DNA of 64,000 bases from Macrothele yani (GCA_039090855.1 CM076990.1:200017232-200081231); one strand, 5' to 3'; positions 44,302 to 57,609 are shown, counted from the first letter of the stretch. Numbers and translations: made by a program. The notes: a model not told the origin generated them from the sequence alone.

Positions 44302-46495
44302 CAAGGAAAACTATCTGACATCACGACGACAATCGTCACGGAACGTTCTGTGGTAGACAAGCACGACACCAAAGCAACAGGTATGAATTACGGCATTTCG
44401 CAGTCGCCCGCAACCCCTGGAACATGGCTTATAAAAGTGGGACACCTACCTATAATGTATGCAGCCATAAAGTGTCAAACAAAATGTAAACGTGGGTGTG
44501 ATGTGATTAGGCGATACTGCACATGCCTGGAAGGTGTCCTGCGTTGCGTATGTCAGCGACTGTTAAACGTGAGTAGTGCGAGACAGCGAATGGGCCTGTT
44601 TGTACGCATACAAATATTGTGCTGTGTTTTCAGAAAATGGCTTGTAATCCTTATGCTGTTGTACAGATACTGGTGAACGAGGTGATGCAGAAATACCAAG
44701 CGGACGACACGGCTCCAACGTACATCGACAGGTGAATTGCAAGGCAGTTGTATAGCATTTGGGAGCAACATCTCATTGGAGGCACTGACATGTTTGAAGG
44801 ACAGACATTGTGGCATGATAGTGATGAAACATCAGACACGTTATCTGAACATAGTGATACACTGGGTACTCCAGCACACAACGTGCCAAGCAGTTCGAGT
44901 TCCTATTAACCATCACCCCCCAAAGTGAAACGGAAAAGCATTCACGAACAGTTTTCCGGATAAACCATGCAGAGTGCCTATGACAATGTGAAGGTCGAAA
45001 AGAAAACCGTTGCAACAACTGCCCAGAAATACAAGATATCGCCAGAAAAAGTGCAGCAAATAGTAACGGCTGATGAGAGTGGTGGTACGATGGGACACAA
45101 AACTGCAGCATTCGCCAGCATATGTACACCAAATTCCAAGATGCGCGTAACATGGGACTCTCAATTCACTACTGGCATTTAAAGACGTGGGTGAAGGAAG
45201 CAGCTAATGCAATGGGTATCCCCAATTTTAAAGCCACCACATATTTCCTGCAGAAATTCAAATGCCACTATAGAATCTCATCACGCAAGATCACAAGGTT
45301 CGTTGCCAGGCGGGATGTTACCCTTGACATAGGCACAAGGAACAGCACATTGGAGTTTGTACGAGATGTTATAGACTACATTACTGCTAATGCAATTGAT
45401 GCAGACATGGTGTTCAATACAGACCAAACCCAATTTGAATATGAACTCACGTCAAACAGAACGCTATCACTGACTGGGGAGAAGACAACTGAAGCTGTGC
45501 AATCTGTTGCATCAACTACCCACTCCTACACTGTTCATGTGCTATGTCCATGTCAGGACACCTTGAAAAGAAACTGTACATCTGCTTTCAGGAAGCAGGT
45601 GGTAAGTTTGGCAAACATGTTTCCAGAACAGTACGACGTAACTAACCTCCAAATATAGAATGTGACTGCAGCACCAGTGGCAAGATGTCCACAACTCTCA
45701 TTCTGTCCTGTAACCAGAGCTAACAGGACCTTCCCTTCTCTTACTGGATTCGTGGTCTGGTCAAACAAATACTAGTCTGCCAGCCAAAGCCTTCGGTGAC
45801 AGACACATCGATTTGCACACAAAACTCATACCACCGAAAGCCACCAAATACTGCCAACCCCTTGATGTGCATTTTTTTTGGACAATACAAACTGTTGGCA
45901 CGACGCATGGAAGAGTACATGCATTCTGATGAAGTGCATGGTGTCAAACTGCACGACAGAATCTTCATTTTCAAGTTGCATTCATTTATATACAACCAGT
46001 TGTGTGCACCACAGTATCAGCCTATGCTTTGCAAAGCGTGGAAGGCGTCTGGATACTTGCCACACAAAACGCCTCTTCCGTTCCGTAGTGTGTTGGACAT
46101 CAATTTTGCTGTGCATGACATGTGCAACACTCCCGACTTATTCCAGTGCAGCCATTATCTGCTCGTGGTGCGAGATTCACCTTTGCTTGCAGCACTGCCT
46201 TCTCTCAACACATTACCATCATGTGGAGTGAGGTATGTATATGACATTTGCAACTTAATGGTGGTGTACGTGGTCTCTCAACATTTAGGTGCCTCATATC
46301 TAACAGGTAAATGTTGTTTGACACTTTATGGTTGCATACATTACAGGTGGGCGTCCCACTTTTATAAGCCATGTTCTAGAGGTTGCAGGAGATTGCGAAA
46401 TGCTGTACTTCACACCTGTTACTCTGGTGTCATGTTTATCCACCACAGAACATTCCGTGATGATTGTCATCGGGAGGTCTGATAGTTTCCCTTGT
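44302..46495 (+). mobile_element. pogo/Tigger-like DNA transposon
   Basis: Inverted ends of about 50 bp: CAAGGAAAACTATC...CGACAATCGTCACGGAACG at 44302 and its inverse ...GATAGTTTCCCTTG ending 46495. TTA lies on both sides (44299-44301, 46496-46498); pogo elements normally duplicate TA, so the target could be TA with one base shift. The interior encodes a DDE transposase relic. Confidence 0.75.
44967..46230 (+). pseudogene. pogo/Tigger-like transposase, frameshifted
   Basis: Frame 1 from 44967: SAYDNVKVEKKTVATTAQKY, DNA-binding N-terminus. Frame 2, 45122-45658: HYWHLKTWVKEAANAMGIPN (CENP-B-type helix-turn-helix), then MVFNTDQTQFEYEL (first catalytic Asp), RTLSLTGEKTTEAVQS and THSYTVHVLCP. Later frames near 45850-45900 read CQPLDVHFF, the QPLDV block holding the third acidic residue in pogo/Tigger proteins, then LARRMEEYMHSDE and LHDRIFIFKLHSFIYNQL. 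At least three frame changes. The C-terminal cysteine-rich text near 46080-46200 could be a zinc-binding tail. Confidence 0.7.
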
Positions 46496-46498
46496 TAG

Positions 46499-47379
46499 TA
46501 AAAAACCTGCAGTTCCCCTAGTGATGTTATCATTGTTCACACCTCTGGATAAAGCAAAGAAACCTTTCTGTTGATGTAGTTACCACTGATGTACAGATGG
46601 AAAAGTACGAATAAATACAGTATTTACCTGAAAAAACTTGGAACTCTTGATGCAGGTTTCAGGCAGACTTACAAAACAGGACTTGGATCCTGAAAACTTC
46701 ACTACTGCTGAAAAAACTGGTGCCATAGTATAGGACTATGTTCATATTTCAAGAACCACCTGTAAAACAATATAGCATTTAAGAAACAATTTGAACATCT
46801 TTAAATTTCTGCACCTAGTATATTGTGAAAACATTTATTTTAATGAACAAATCTGCATCTCTAATACCAACCAAATACATTTTTTAATGCATGTTGGGAA
46901 AAGAAATCCAACAAACTTGTAATACATTAAAAAATGTAGCGTTAGCAACTAAGCAAACTTAATGGAAAGCAAAATCTTCATATTTTTATATGCAGTACAG
47001 TAGGGCAGTTAAAAAAAAAGGATTCAATAATCTTTGGAATATGCTAGGAAACTTAATATGTAGTCATTGTTGAAAATTTCATGCAGAATGTAATACATAC
47101 ACTGGTATCCAAGACAAAAGTTAGGTACATTTTGACTAGTCAAGATTGGAAGAAGCAGTTTTATAGCTGCAAGTGGTATTGATGCTAATAGCAACAGTAA
47201 AATGAAATGTACATCATCAAAAATCACAAGTAATATGTTACAGAGATCGAAACTGAACAAAATGTTCAAGAGACTGTGATACATGCTCACCTGTAGTGTA
47301 GTGACACTTTCATTTGCAGTGCATAAGTACACTACAGGGTGCTCAGTGGGGAAACAAACCCACCAACCATCGCAATTAA
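46499..47379. other. No recognisable feature
   Basis: AT-rich. Two near-inverse AT-rich words (acattttttaatgcatg / aatacattaaaaaatgt, near 46877-46935) are the only structure noticed. Confidence 0.4.
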
Positions 47380-47945
47380 CACCAAGTGATTTAGAAATCT
47401 TGGAGCAAATTATCCCACTCCAGCTGGATATCAGTACTGAAATGATATCTGGTGGGAAATTTCTTTATGCAACATGTCACTCCAGAGCATCTTTTGCATG
47501 TTCAATTGAGTTGAGATCAGGGAGCACACTTGCCACTACCTGACAAATGTCTTTGCACTAACCAATAAGTTCATCCACTGCTACTGTGTGGTGAGGACTG
47601 GGATTGTCCACAAAAATGAAATCTGTGTCCACAGCACAATGGAAGAGGCAAACATGAAGAATCACATCATTACAGTATCACTGCCTGGTGATTATTCCTT
47701 GATCCATCATCTGCAGTTTAGTATATTCACTCACCACGATACTGACCCACACAATGTCACTGAACCTGCCACATCTGTCTTGTTAAATAGAGTCCTGGCA
47801 TACACAATCCCACATTTTCTACAGATCTATTGCTATTTAGGATTCAATGAGAGTAGAGCAGCTTTCATCTGTGAACATTACCTTGGCCCATTGACCTGAA
47901 GACCAGTCTACATGAGACTTACATCACTGATGGCTGGCTATATGA
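47380..47945 (-). pseudogene. Second Tc1/mariner transposase relic
   Basis: Minus strand from 47925: DWSSGQWAKVMFTDESCSTL (first Asp in FTDES), TRCGRFSDIVWVSIVV-type text, then FIFVDNPSPHHTVAV (second Asp in VDNxxPH) near 47610 and LPDLNSIEHAKDALE (SPDLNPIE block with the third acidic residue) near 47520. Stops and shifts throughout. No terminal repeats found. It is unrelated in detail to the DD36E element at 6671. Confidence 0.7.
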
Positions 47946-48017
47946 TGCACCCTGGATAACTAGACAGCATACAGGTTTCCAAGCATATAGTTCGGCTACA
48001 TTTAGACATCTTGACAG

Positions 48018-48200
48018 GTAAAATAATAATAACGTTTCGCACAATAAAATGTTTATTATACATCGACCATAGTTTCGCAAAGCGTTTGGCTCTGCTTAAT
48101 CATTCGTCCTGAGGAAGCAGAGCCAAACGCTTTGTGAAACTATAGTCGATGTATAATAAACATTTCATTGTGTGAAAAATTGTTATTATTTTATCTTAAC
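48018..48200 (+). mobile_element. PLE-6: palindromic ribozyme-bearing element
   Basis: Arms of about 85-95 bp (48018-48100 and 48103-48200) are inverted copies: AAAATAATAATAACG, CGCACAATAAAATGTTTATT, GCAAAGCGTTTGGCTCTGCTT. No protein. The right arm holds a complete hammerhead-like core; the left has lost its first half. Confidence 0.75.
48096..48155 (+). ncRNA. Hammerhead-ribozyme-like motif, PLE-6 (best preserved)
   Basis: CTGAGGA (48109-48115), extra A, stem GCAGAGC/GCTTTGT (7 pairs with wobbles; fully matched with GCTTTGC in the left arm), loop CAAAC, GAAA (48136-48139), then CTATAGTC giving helix III A-C/G-T with a TATA loop and a GTC cleavage triplet. After it GATG can pair with CGTC before the core (stem I). 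Only the extra A departs from the textbook hammerhead. Confidence 0.7.
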
Positions 48201-48429
48201 ACTGCAAGCTTTGTAGTCATAAATTATATCTTGACAGGGTTTGGCACAAAATTCGCACACCTGTGCGTGCTTGAAGACTGTTGGCCAACTGGCCTACAGT
48301 ACTTTCCCAGCTCTATTTTGGTATTTAGGCCAGGTAACAGTCATCCTGCAGGCTCATACAGTGGAGACTACCTCCTGCAAAACATCTGGTGGAGATCCTG
48401 TCGCCTAAATTCTGACCAAAGCTGAGTGC

Positions 48430-50060
48430 TACTCCAAGCTCTGTACATACATACATATCACTAAGCTGTTCTCTGAGATTCAAAGGTTAGTTCCACAAAG
48501 AAAAGACAAACTACCAGGTAATTTTTATCTGATTATTTACTTACTGTTGCCATGTCAAACTCCTCCACTTACAGCAATCTTGGCACACAATTCGAGCCTA
48601 ACTGACATCCATCACACGACGTACACAAGATCTTTTATACTTATTCATGATCTTTTTCTCATGGAGACACTCCTGAATCTGATCCTCCCATGACTTCCTT
48701 GGCCTTCTTCTGCCTTTTCTTCCTGCCACTTGGGCTGAAAACTTTTTCTTAGTAAGCATCTCATCACTCATTCTTTCAACATGGCCAAACCACATAAGCA
48801 TATTAGTAGCCACCTTGCTAGCATTTTGCTTCACATTATACAACTCCAACACATCTTCATTCCTCACACAATTAGAACATGTCTTGCAACCCCCCCCCGT
48901 AAGCAACACATTTCTCCAGCACACAAAGTTTCTTCTGTAGTACCCAGGCAGGTTTCACTGCCATACATCAGTAGGAACAATAATTACACTTTCATACACA
49001 GCTATGCTGGACTCCCTTGAGAACCTATCATTCCAGTGAAAACCTCCCAAGGCAGCTATGACTTTCAATGAAGAATTCACTCACCTACAAATTTCACCAT
49101 CCAATTTGTTCTCTCTGTCAAACACTCTTCCTAAATACACAAACTCATTCACCTTGTCAATCACAGTGTTGTTTAGACTTATGCTACATTCAGTACTACC
49201 AGTTCCCCGCTCAAAAACCATAACTTTGGGTTTTCCCTTATTAATACTCAGTTTGAATTTCATGCAAACTTCATACATCAAGGACAACATACTCTGCAAC
49301 TCACTTTTGCTCTCTGCTAACAAGACAGTGTCATCAGCATACAGCAATCTACACACACAGATATCACCAAGACATAAACCAGTATTATCTATTTTGGCAT
49401 CATGCATGCATGCATCCATAAATATATTAAACAGCCATGGTGACATTACACAACCTTGCCCGACTCCTGCACCAATAGAAAACCATTTTGATAAAACACC
49501 ATTCACTCGTACACAAGCTCTAGTATACCAGGATACATGGCTTTGCACTATTAAATAGATTCCCAGTAACACCATATTCATTCAATACCTTCCACAAAAG
49601 TGTCCTATTTACTCGGTCGTAAGTTTTCTCTAAATCTATGAAGGTAGCAAAAACTTTCTTACCAATAGCCAGATACTTTTCAACCATCATGCGTAATGCA
49701 AAAATTTGGTTAGTGCAGCCACTCTGAACATCCCATACTTTCACTGATGTAAGACTTCGTACCTTTTTAATAATTACCTTACCAAACACTTTCCCAGGCA
49801 CACTCAGTACGCTAATACCACGATAGTTCTTGCAGTCAGTCTGATCACCTTTCCCCTTATACAAGAGAACAATGATAGCATCCTTCCAATCCAGAGGAAC
49901 CATTCCTAGCTCCCAGCACAACTGGCAAATTTCAGTTAGCCAGTCAAGGTCACCACCATATTTCAACATCTCAGTAGTTATGCCATCAACTCCCAGAGCC
50001 TTACCATTCTGCAGAGATGCTTACCAATAATTCAGAGTCCCCAGCAAAATCACCCACACG
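48430..50060 (-). pseudogene. LINE-B copy 2: non-LTR retrotransposon RT, frameshifted
   Basis: Minus strand. 49969-49520: MLKYGGDLDWLTEICQL, DWKDAIIVLLYKGKGDQTDC, NYRGISVLSVPGKVFGKVI and FATFIDLEKTYDRVNRTLLW (first catalytic Asp). 49581-49081: GVGQGCVMSPWLFNIFMDAC, CRLLYADDTVLLAES (catalytic YADD) and SINKGKPKVMVFERG. 48924-48598: C-terminal zinc-knuckle-like GGCKTCSNCVRNEDV then WFGHVERMSDEMLT and RRRPRKSWEDQIQECL. Two frame breaks. The 3' region (48430-48530) contains sequence antisense to a PLE RT (ITKLFSEIQRL on the plus strand) and an ATGT run, as in copy 1. Confidence 0.82.
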
Positions 50061-53000
50061 ACATCTTGAGATTTTCTTTTGTTGGCTGTACTTCCGATGT
50101 GCTACAGGTCTGCAGGTTTGTTTACATTTCCCTTCATAACTTTGTGTGCCACTACACAATATAAAGTTTCACAACAAAATGCAACAGTGTGTGCGTGTAA
50201 AATAACAGACTTTCGAAAAGGCAGATAGCATTAATTGTTTCGATGGTCTAGATTATGCAGTTCAATGAATTTATAGATATAATTAAAGCAACTGAATGAA
50301 AGAAATAAGTTACTTGTTATTTCAGATATTTCAAAAGCAATGATCTCAAATTGTCTGCAAACACCATGGAGAGCTACTCATAGCACTTCAGAAGCACTTC
50401 TCTTTCGTTACCTCAGACACAGTTTCTCACTTTGTCATCGAAGAGCATAAGAAACATACTACAATCAAATGAGATTACTCAACTTCCTGCCTAAATACAC
50501 CCTCAGTAGCTGTCACATACTCACAGCAAATTTGCATGTGCATTGTTGAATGCTTTCATGTGTCAACACTGCACTTGTGTGCACATGTTAGTAAGCTTTT
50601 ATCCCCCATGATACTTTGTAATTGTCAGATTTCACATTCATCCTTACCACATTCATCCTTACCTTATGTTGAGCATATTCTATAAAGCACTGAAATACTT
50701 CATTTAACTCTGAATAACAGAAAGCATCCTACTATGGACTGGTCTTCAGCACCACAAATGTTCATTTATGGTTCTAAAGATCACTTGAAAGACAACCGCT
50801 AGTATTTCAAACTAGTAGGTAAAATATTGTTATGAAGTCTAATATTTTAAGAAATTTGCACTGAGTATTAGGAGATCCATTATGCATTTGTTGGGATTGC
50901 TTAGAGCCTGAGTTTGCCGAAAAAAATTTAAAGGAGTATTTTTACTCCTTTGAAAAAAATTAGGGAGTAATTTTTAGAAGTGAGGAGTATTTTAGAAAAA
51001 TTAACAGATGAAATAAAAAAAAAAAAATACTGAGCGATTATGAAAAATTAATTCAGAATTTTTTCATATTGAAAAATATTTCACCACCACTCATTGTATT
51101 TAGAAATTGGATCTGTTTTGCTTCTTGATTTAGTAATATAACATTAAATTCATTTTGGCAAATATAATATTCGCATTTTAAAACAATAACATTAAATTTA
51201 TGTTTTGTAATGACTGCATGCAACAGCAATTTGTTCAAGAAGTGAATACATTGCACTTGAGATTCTTAGACACTAAAAATATCTAATAAACTTCTCAGCA
51301 AGTTCTACAGCCACATTTGCTTTTTGTTGACGACCTTGCAACTGCACAACATCCAGTGCTTAAATTTTCATTTTGCTGATATCTTTGTTTCCCTTCCTAT
51401 TTCTTTGTTGCTGTATATTTTTATGTGTCTAGAAAAATCCCCCATGCATATATTTACACTGTGAAATTTTGATATGTACTAGATGCATAATTACGCATTT
51501 TGACAAATTCTGTTTAGAGCTGAAACTCCCAAATGTGACCACACTGTATTATACACAGTCCCTTGTTCTGAGAAAGAAAAGTAGTCCCTTGTTCACTCTC
51601 GGGGATTCAATGTTTGGAGATATGTCTCCAATCAATTCTTCATTGTTTTCTTTAAGAGGGATTCATATTCCAGTGATGCCAGAATAAGGGGCCCACGTAA
51701 CAATCTTAGTTTCCAAAGATGTATTTAAATGTTTTGATCACCCCTCATACAAGACTTCCACAACATAACACTGACAGCAGATGTCATACATGCATTACAC
51801 TTCAAGCAATCCTCTTGATCTTAATTATTAATATACTTCAGGTGGTATACACCCAAATAGTATAGGAGAAATATGCCAGGTATATCTTTAATCTAATCAT
51901 ACCTTTGATAAAAATTAACTTACCCAAAGTATATACTCCATCATATCTTGTATTAAAAGATTTTTGTAGCATGTGACCAGTAATGAAAGATAGCAAACCA
52001 GGACATAACTCAAACAACTAATATTAATAACAGATAGCACTGTATTTTTAAAATTACCTAAGAAATGCTAACATTAGTTTAGCATAATTTACATGTGTTA
52101 CAAGATATTTACGTAATGCCAGAGACTAAAAACATCCACCCGATATCTTTCAAAAGAATATATGTAGGCTATGATGCAGCAACCCCATCATTCCTACTCC
52201 TTGCCAAAAGTATTTTACATGTCTTGTTCAGAAATGTCACTTACAATCACCACTAATCCATGCTCAGTCCAAATCTTCTCACCTCAGACCCCTTCCTTCC
52301 CTTTTTCTTGTAAGTTATAGATGTATCCAAAAGTTACAAGTTATAAGCTATCAGAAGGCAGTCACAAGACAATGTAGTTTTTTTCTTGCAAAAATGTCAA
52401 TACTTTAGGGGCTACATCGTCTCCTGCATTATCATGGTGCACAATCAGATTCACAGTTACTGACAATATTTCTTCTTGACATGCCGGGAGATCTCAGTCA
52501 GTACTCTACATAACAGAACAGATATTTACTGTAGTTCCAAACCATAGACATGATGATACAAAACATGAATCAAATAACATTACTTTACCTGCAAGCTTCT
52601 TTTGCAGTGGTATGTGTGTGTAATGGTTAGGCTTTCATATTAACTTTTCCTTGATTCCAGACCATGGTGGTATATCCACATCATAACCCCTGTTATAACT
52701 CTTTGGAAAAAGTGTCTACACAGAAATGGGCAACTCCTGGCAAATTTATTTTTTATTTTATTTTTTTTTTTTCTGGCTGAATGTAGTGGTTTTAAACGGC
52801 CCAAGTCTTGTCAAAATTTGGAGCATAGTAATTTCCAGAATATCGAGCATTACTTCAAGCTGTCTAACAATTATTAGTAATTGCTTCCATAATGACAGTA
52901 CAACTATATTCACAAAAACCTTATTAAGCTTTACTTATGGGTACCATAGCATGGGTTTTCAAGATACCACTATGACATTCATCTTTGAATTCTATGTGCT

Positions 53001-54157
53001 GTCAAAAACAATCGCTGATTCACCAGAACACTACGCATTTTTAAGCTATAAACACAAACAAAAATTAATAAGCACTGTGCTATTCCTTTTTACCAGCAGA
53101 ATCCACTTTGTTGCCAGAAGTACGGCTGAATACATCATGGGTGAAAGCTAGGAGGCATTGCCAAAACTGAAAATTGTCAGTCTTAGCAATGCCTCAGAAG
53201 ACTAAGAGTAAGCACCAGCCAACATCACAAAACAGATAGGGGTGAGGGGCAGTTGACATGGGAAGCCCCAGCACAGAGTAGAACAGATCCAAACCAAATG
53301 CAGGCAACAAATCAATGGACAGCTGGGCTTCCCAACTGTGTATCACAATCAATGAACAAGGGTAAACGTGGTGTTCTGAGAAATTGATTGTGGACACATT
53401 GTCAGTGCAAGACAGATGGGTAATTCTATCACCTAGTGTTAAGAACTTTAGGGTTCCTGAGGGCATCTGTATCAAGAGTGTACTGCGAGTACACCGTCTA
53501 CAGGTGTATCAGTGCCCAGAGAGCAAGTAGTGGCAGATCTCAAGCCATTAATGATCGAGGTTGACGTACATTATCCACACTCATACAGACTGATAGTTTC
53601 GCAACAGCAGTGCAAATCACATACAGGTTAAATGTTGGAGGCCCACGCAGCATCAGCGAGTGAACAGTACAGCACATGTTGCATATCTTGGGCTACAAGA
53701 ACCAAGGTCCTACTAATCGCCCCCCCCCCCCCCAAGAGGTTAGCTTCCAGATCTGTGCCTGAGCTGTCTCCACCAACAGAGGACAGAACTATCAAATATC
53801 ACAAAACTATCACACAGTTTGCAGAGCAAAACCTATGTACTGGCTTTTTTTTTTCTTCAAAATGCATTATAATCAATAAAGCCTAACATGGCACTAATTC
53901 TACAATACATGATAGAATGTGTCAGAATCTATCCAAAAACAAAAACAAAAAAACTATATCTTAGATTTGTAACTTACTGCAAGTTATATCACAGCTGCAT
54001 CCTCCTGCAATGGATACCTGTTACCTATGGTAGTCACTGGTTTCTAGAGTGGTATAAATACAAACAGGATGTTGAGCTTCTCTCAGAACATTTCAGTCTT
54101 TTATATATGATACATTTCACCTAGAGGTATAGCACACTCAAATTTATGTGGTATATA
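50061..54157. other. Long AT-rich stretch without recognised features
   Basis: About 4.1 kb with only short ORFs, none carrying a motif I recognise. The longest, 52726-53151 plus (141 codons), starts with a hydrophobic, phenylalanine-rich run encoded by a T tract and looks like chance. 51001-51014 and 52755-52771 are homopolymer runs. Confidence 0.45.
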
Positions 54158-54668
54158 GTTAATAGGTTTAAGTTATGGTCACTATTAACCTTATTTAGTA
54201 AATTCTGTTCAACACGTTTTTAAATTAATGCTGCAGGAGGAACCTCATACCTTGGAGTAATCTTCCACGTAAAAATCTGGTGAAGACGACCAAGTAAAAA
54301 TTCATGAACAAATTAAAAATATGAAGAGGAAACAGTTAATTACAGTTGAAACCTGAATCAGCTAAAAGATGTAGATTGAAGATAGTTAAAATCTGACAAA
54401 GTTAAAAAATGTAGTAAACTGCAGCCAAATTTACTATTAATATTTTTTTAACTTCCTCAGATTTTAACTATTTTCTTCAGTCTAAATCTTTTAGCTTCTT
54501 CAGGTTTCAACAGTAGTTGACTATGTTCTTTGACCCTCTTACTATTTTTAATTTGTTCATTTTCACCAGAATTTTACTCCAAGGTATGAGGCTCCTCCTA
54601 CAACATTAATTTATAAATGTGTTGAACAGAATTTACTAAGGTTATTAGACCATTATTTAAACCAATTA
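54158..54668. repeat. Fold-back repeat, arms of about 250 bp
   Basis: Left arm about 54158-54418 and right arm about 54430-54668 are inverted copies (GTAAATTCTGTTCAACAC, GAACCTCATACCTTGGAG, CTTTTAGCT words). No coding content. A CTGAAGAAGCTAAA word on the minus strand of the right arm recalls the ribozyme cores elsewhere, but no GAAA follows at the right place. Confidence 0.75.
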
Positions 54669-55575
54669 AAATTTCACACTATTGACATATACTAACTTTA
54701 AAAAACATTTAAATTACATAGAAACTTTAAAGGAAACAATTTTAATCTTTTCAAAGTGGAAATGGATGAACAATGATGAGTGGTTGACAAATCTATAAAG
54801 TCATACTTGTTTCACTTTCAAAATGATTTCCATATTAGTGGAATAATAAAAGGAAAATTAGAATTAGAATTCTGGGGGCTGAGAAAAATTTTCAAGCCTT
54901 CCTGATAACTTACAAAATACAATGAATTAATGGGTCTCAATTCATTTGGTGTCTGTACAAAGAGGAGTCACCCTAACTTTGAAAAACATGTCTGCTAAAC
55001 CAGTGGTTCCCAAAGTGTGTGCCGCGGCGCCCTGGGGAGCCGTGGCTCCTCACAAAGGCGCCGCAAAATATTAGAAAAATTTAAAAAATTTATTTCCATT
55101 TTCAATTCAAAAGGGATAGGACGTGACATCTAGCAGACCTGGTGCAAACCAGTAACTCACTTAGTAATAACTGTTTGCAGAAGCCTCTACAGATGGTTAC
55201 TAGATGGCGCTCTACAATAATGTTACAAGCATGAGCTTTCCCCTAGCAAGATTGCTGCCCTACAGGCGCAAGCGTGTTTTCCATGCAGCTGCTACTGCAA
55301 ATAGCCTGAGCTTTTGTACCAGCCTCCATGCTTGTGATAAACATTTCTCCCTCGTTCTCCGAGCGTCTAGAAATGAGACTATCAGTCCAGATTTTTTGAG
55401 AAATTTGCCAGATCCTTTAAATATGCTCATCCGTTGTCATTTGTGACTCATTTGGTGGTTAGCAGTCTTATGTTGATGCTCTGTTGCTGGGTTTCGGCGT
55501 TTGTAAGCTTTCGGCGTATCAACTGAATATTGTGGTGATTAAGTTAAGTTTTTCTTCTCGTATGTATTTTTAAAA

Positions 55576-57609
55576 ATGGATCGGTTTTTATTAAACAGTA
55601 ATAAGCATTGTGAAAGTGAAAATAAAGAGAGCATGTCGTTAAATAGTGGCAAGAGTGTGAAGAAGCGTAAATATTGAAAATATGATGACAGTTATTTGGA
55701 CTTTGGTTTTACGTCCGCAGAAGTCAATGGTGAAGAGAGGCCGCAGTGTGTACTGTGTATGAAAGTTTTGGCGCCAGAATGCATGCTACCAAGTAAGTTG
55801 AAACGCCATTTTTAAACCAATCATCCCAATACGCTTAGTAAATCTCGTGATTGCTTTATGAGAAAGTTACAAGAGTTAAATCAACAAAAAGGTAGTTTTT
55901 ATAATCAGGCATCAATACCAAGAAATGCTTTGCTAGCATCTTACAAGGTGGCACATGGAATCTGAAAATGTAAGAAGCCTCATACCATCGCAGAAGAACT
56001 CATTCTACCTGCTGCTGTATATATGGTGAATATTATGGTCCGTGAGCCTGCTGGGAAGCTGCTTTCAAATGTGCTTTTGTCCAATAACACCATCAGTCAC
56101 AGAATACAGCACATTGCGGAGGACCTCAATGATCAATTAATTGAAAAAATGAAAGGTAAGGAATTAGGGTTGAAGCTGGACGAGGCCACAGATAATAATG
56201 ATGCTCACTTGATTTGCTATGTACGGTTTATAAATGGTAATAACATTCTGGAAGACCTTCTCTTTTGTAAAAGTATCACTGGTAGTGCTAAGGCTCAAGA
56301 CTTGTTCGAGATCCTCGATACTTTTATATCCGAAAATAATTTCGAGTGGACTAAGTGCGTTGGTGTCTGTACTGTTGGTGCTCGTTCTATGTCCGGCTGT
56401 TATGGAGGATTGCAGGCACTTATTCGAAGCAAAGCCCCTGATGCACTGTGGACCCAATGCGTTTTCACAGGGAAGCACTCGCATCAAAATATCCGAGTCC
56501 TACATTGAACCAGGTCTTATATGTAGTGAATGTAGTAAACTTTATAAAAACTCTGCCATTTAAGGCCAAGTTTTTCAAAAAAACTGAGGATATGGGATCC
56601 GAGCACACGCCTTTGTTGTACTGCAGCACTTTGCGATGGCTCTCTCGTGGTAATGTTTTGTCTTGTACGTTTGAACTGCGACAGGAAATTTATAATTTTC
56701 TTAAAGAGGAAGACCACAAGTATACCAAAAATTTTGTGAATGAAGATTTTTTGGTAAAACCTGCACACTTATCTGATATTTTTGAAAAAATGAATGCTCT
56801 GAATCTCTCCCTGCAGGAAAGCAAGATGCACCTTTTAAAGTAGATTGTTTTTTTTTTTATAAAAGCTGAAATTTTCTCAAAGTATGGAAAAGAAAATGAA
56901 TGAAGACGGAGGTAAAGAATATTTCCCCCTTTTTTTTTTTTTTTTTTTTTTTTTGATTGGAGGTTTAACGACCACCGTGAGCAACTCAAATGGGCTACTA
57001 TAAGCAGTCGCCCGTCCCTAATTTTGGGTCACTGGTTCCAGGGAAGGGAAAGAGCCAGTGCCGTAAGACAAACACAACATCCATGCCTGACCGGGATTCG
57101 AACCCGGACCATTTACAGACGAATGATCAGAGGTCAGAGCCTTAGACCACTGCGCCACCGGGGCGGCTATTTCCCCTTGTTGCAACAGTTTTTGACCTTC
57201 AATGGAGTTGATTTCTCTCGAGGCATGAAATCCATTTTTGATGAACACTTATCACCTGGTTTGAGAAATATTTCCAAACGATAATATCGATAAATTTGTA
57301 TGGATTCAAGATCCATTTCATGCCACTGCTCCATCTGAATTTACTGCTGCAGAAGAGAATGTTATTGAGTTGTCTTGTGACAATACGTTGAAAACAAAAT
57401 TTAGCAGCATGGAGTTACCTGAATTTTGGAAATCAGTAAAAGATGGATATCCTCTTCTGAGTGGTAAAGCTCAGAGAATTTTAATTCCATTTGCGACTTC
57501 TTATTTGTGCAAAGCTGGGTTTTCGGCGGTCACTGTGATAAAAACTAAGTATTGCGCAAAACTCAATGTGGAGAAGGTGGCTGTGTCTAGTTTGATTCCA
57601 AGATTTTAG
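55576..57609 (+). pseudogene. hAT transposase, ZBED5/SCAND3-like group, SINE-interrupted
   Basis: Starts MDRFLLNSNKHCESENKE; a BED-type zinc finger follows near 55748-55815 (CVLCMKVLAPECM...KLKRHF; the His after it is followed by a stop). 56023-56508: HRIQHIAEDLNDQLIEKMKG, LKLDEATDNNDAHLICYVRF (conserved acidic residue), VGARSMSGCYGGLQALI. 56448-56843: LYCSTLRWLSRGNVLSCTFE (RWL.RG block) and FVNEDFLVKPAHLSDIF. The SINE follows, then LLQQFLTFNGVDFSRGMKSI near 57180-57240, then 57370-57609 with AQRILIPFATSYLCKAGFSA (dimerisation region). About five stops or shifts in all. The order and length match this group; it is not domesticated. Confidence 0.88.
56930..57167 (-). mobile_element. tRNA-derived SINE inserted in the hAT-A transposase
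   Basis: On the minus strand: CGCAGTGGTCTAAGG (A box) and GGGTTCGAATCCCGG (B box), a central part with GACAAACACAACATCC-complement and CTGGAACCAGTGACC, and a 3' poly-A (T tract 56930-56954 here). The duplication TATTTCCCC flanks it (56920-56928 and 57168-57176). Confidence 0.93.

Noticed and set aside
44350..44676. 108-codon ORF near the pogo-like left end
   Set aside because: It overlaps the terminal repeat and the subterminal region, and its translation shows no transposase motif.
52726..53151. 141-codon plus-strand ORF as a gene
   Set aside because: It begins in a T-tract-encoded Phe run, has no recognisable domain and its composition is that of translated AT-rich DNA.
54158..54668. Hammerhead core in the 54-kb fold-back
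   Set aside because: CTGAAGAAG and a CTAAA/TTTAG stem are present on one strand, but the GAAA box does not follow the stem.
57090..57167. tRNA gene on the minus strand (and similar ones at 59840, 62185, 61070)
   Set aside because: A and B boxes are present, but each is the head of a longer repeated unit with poly-A tail and flanking duplication, so these are SINEs.
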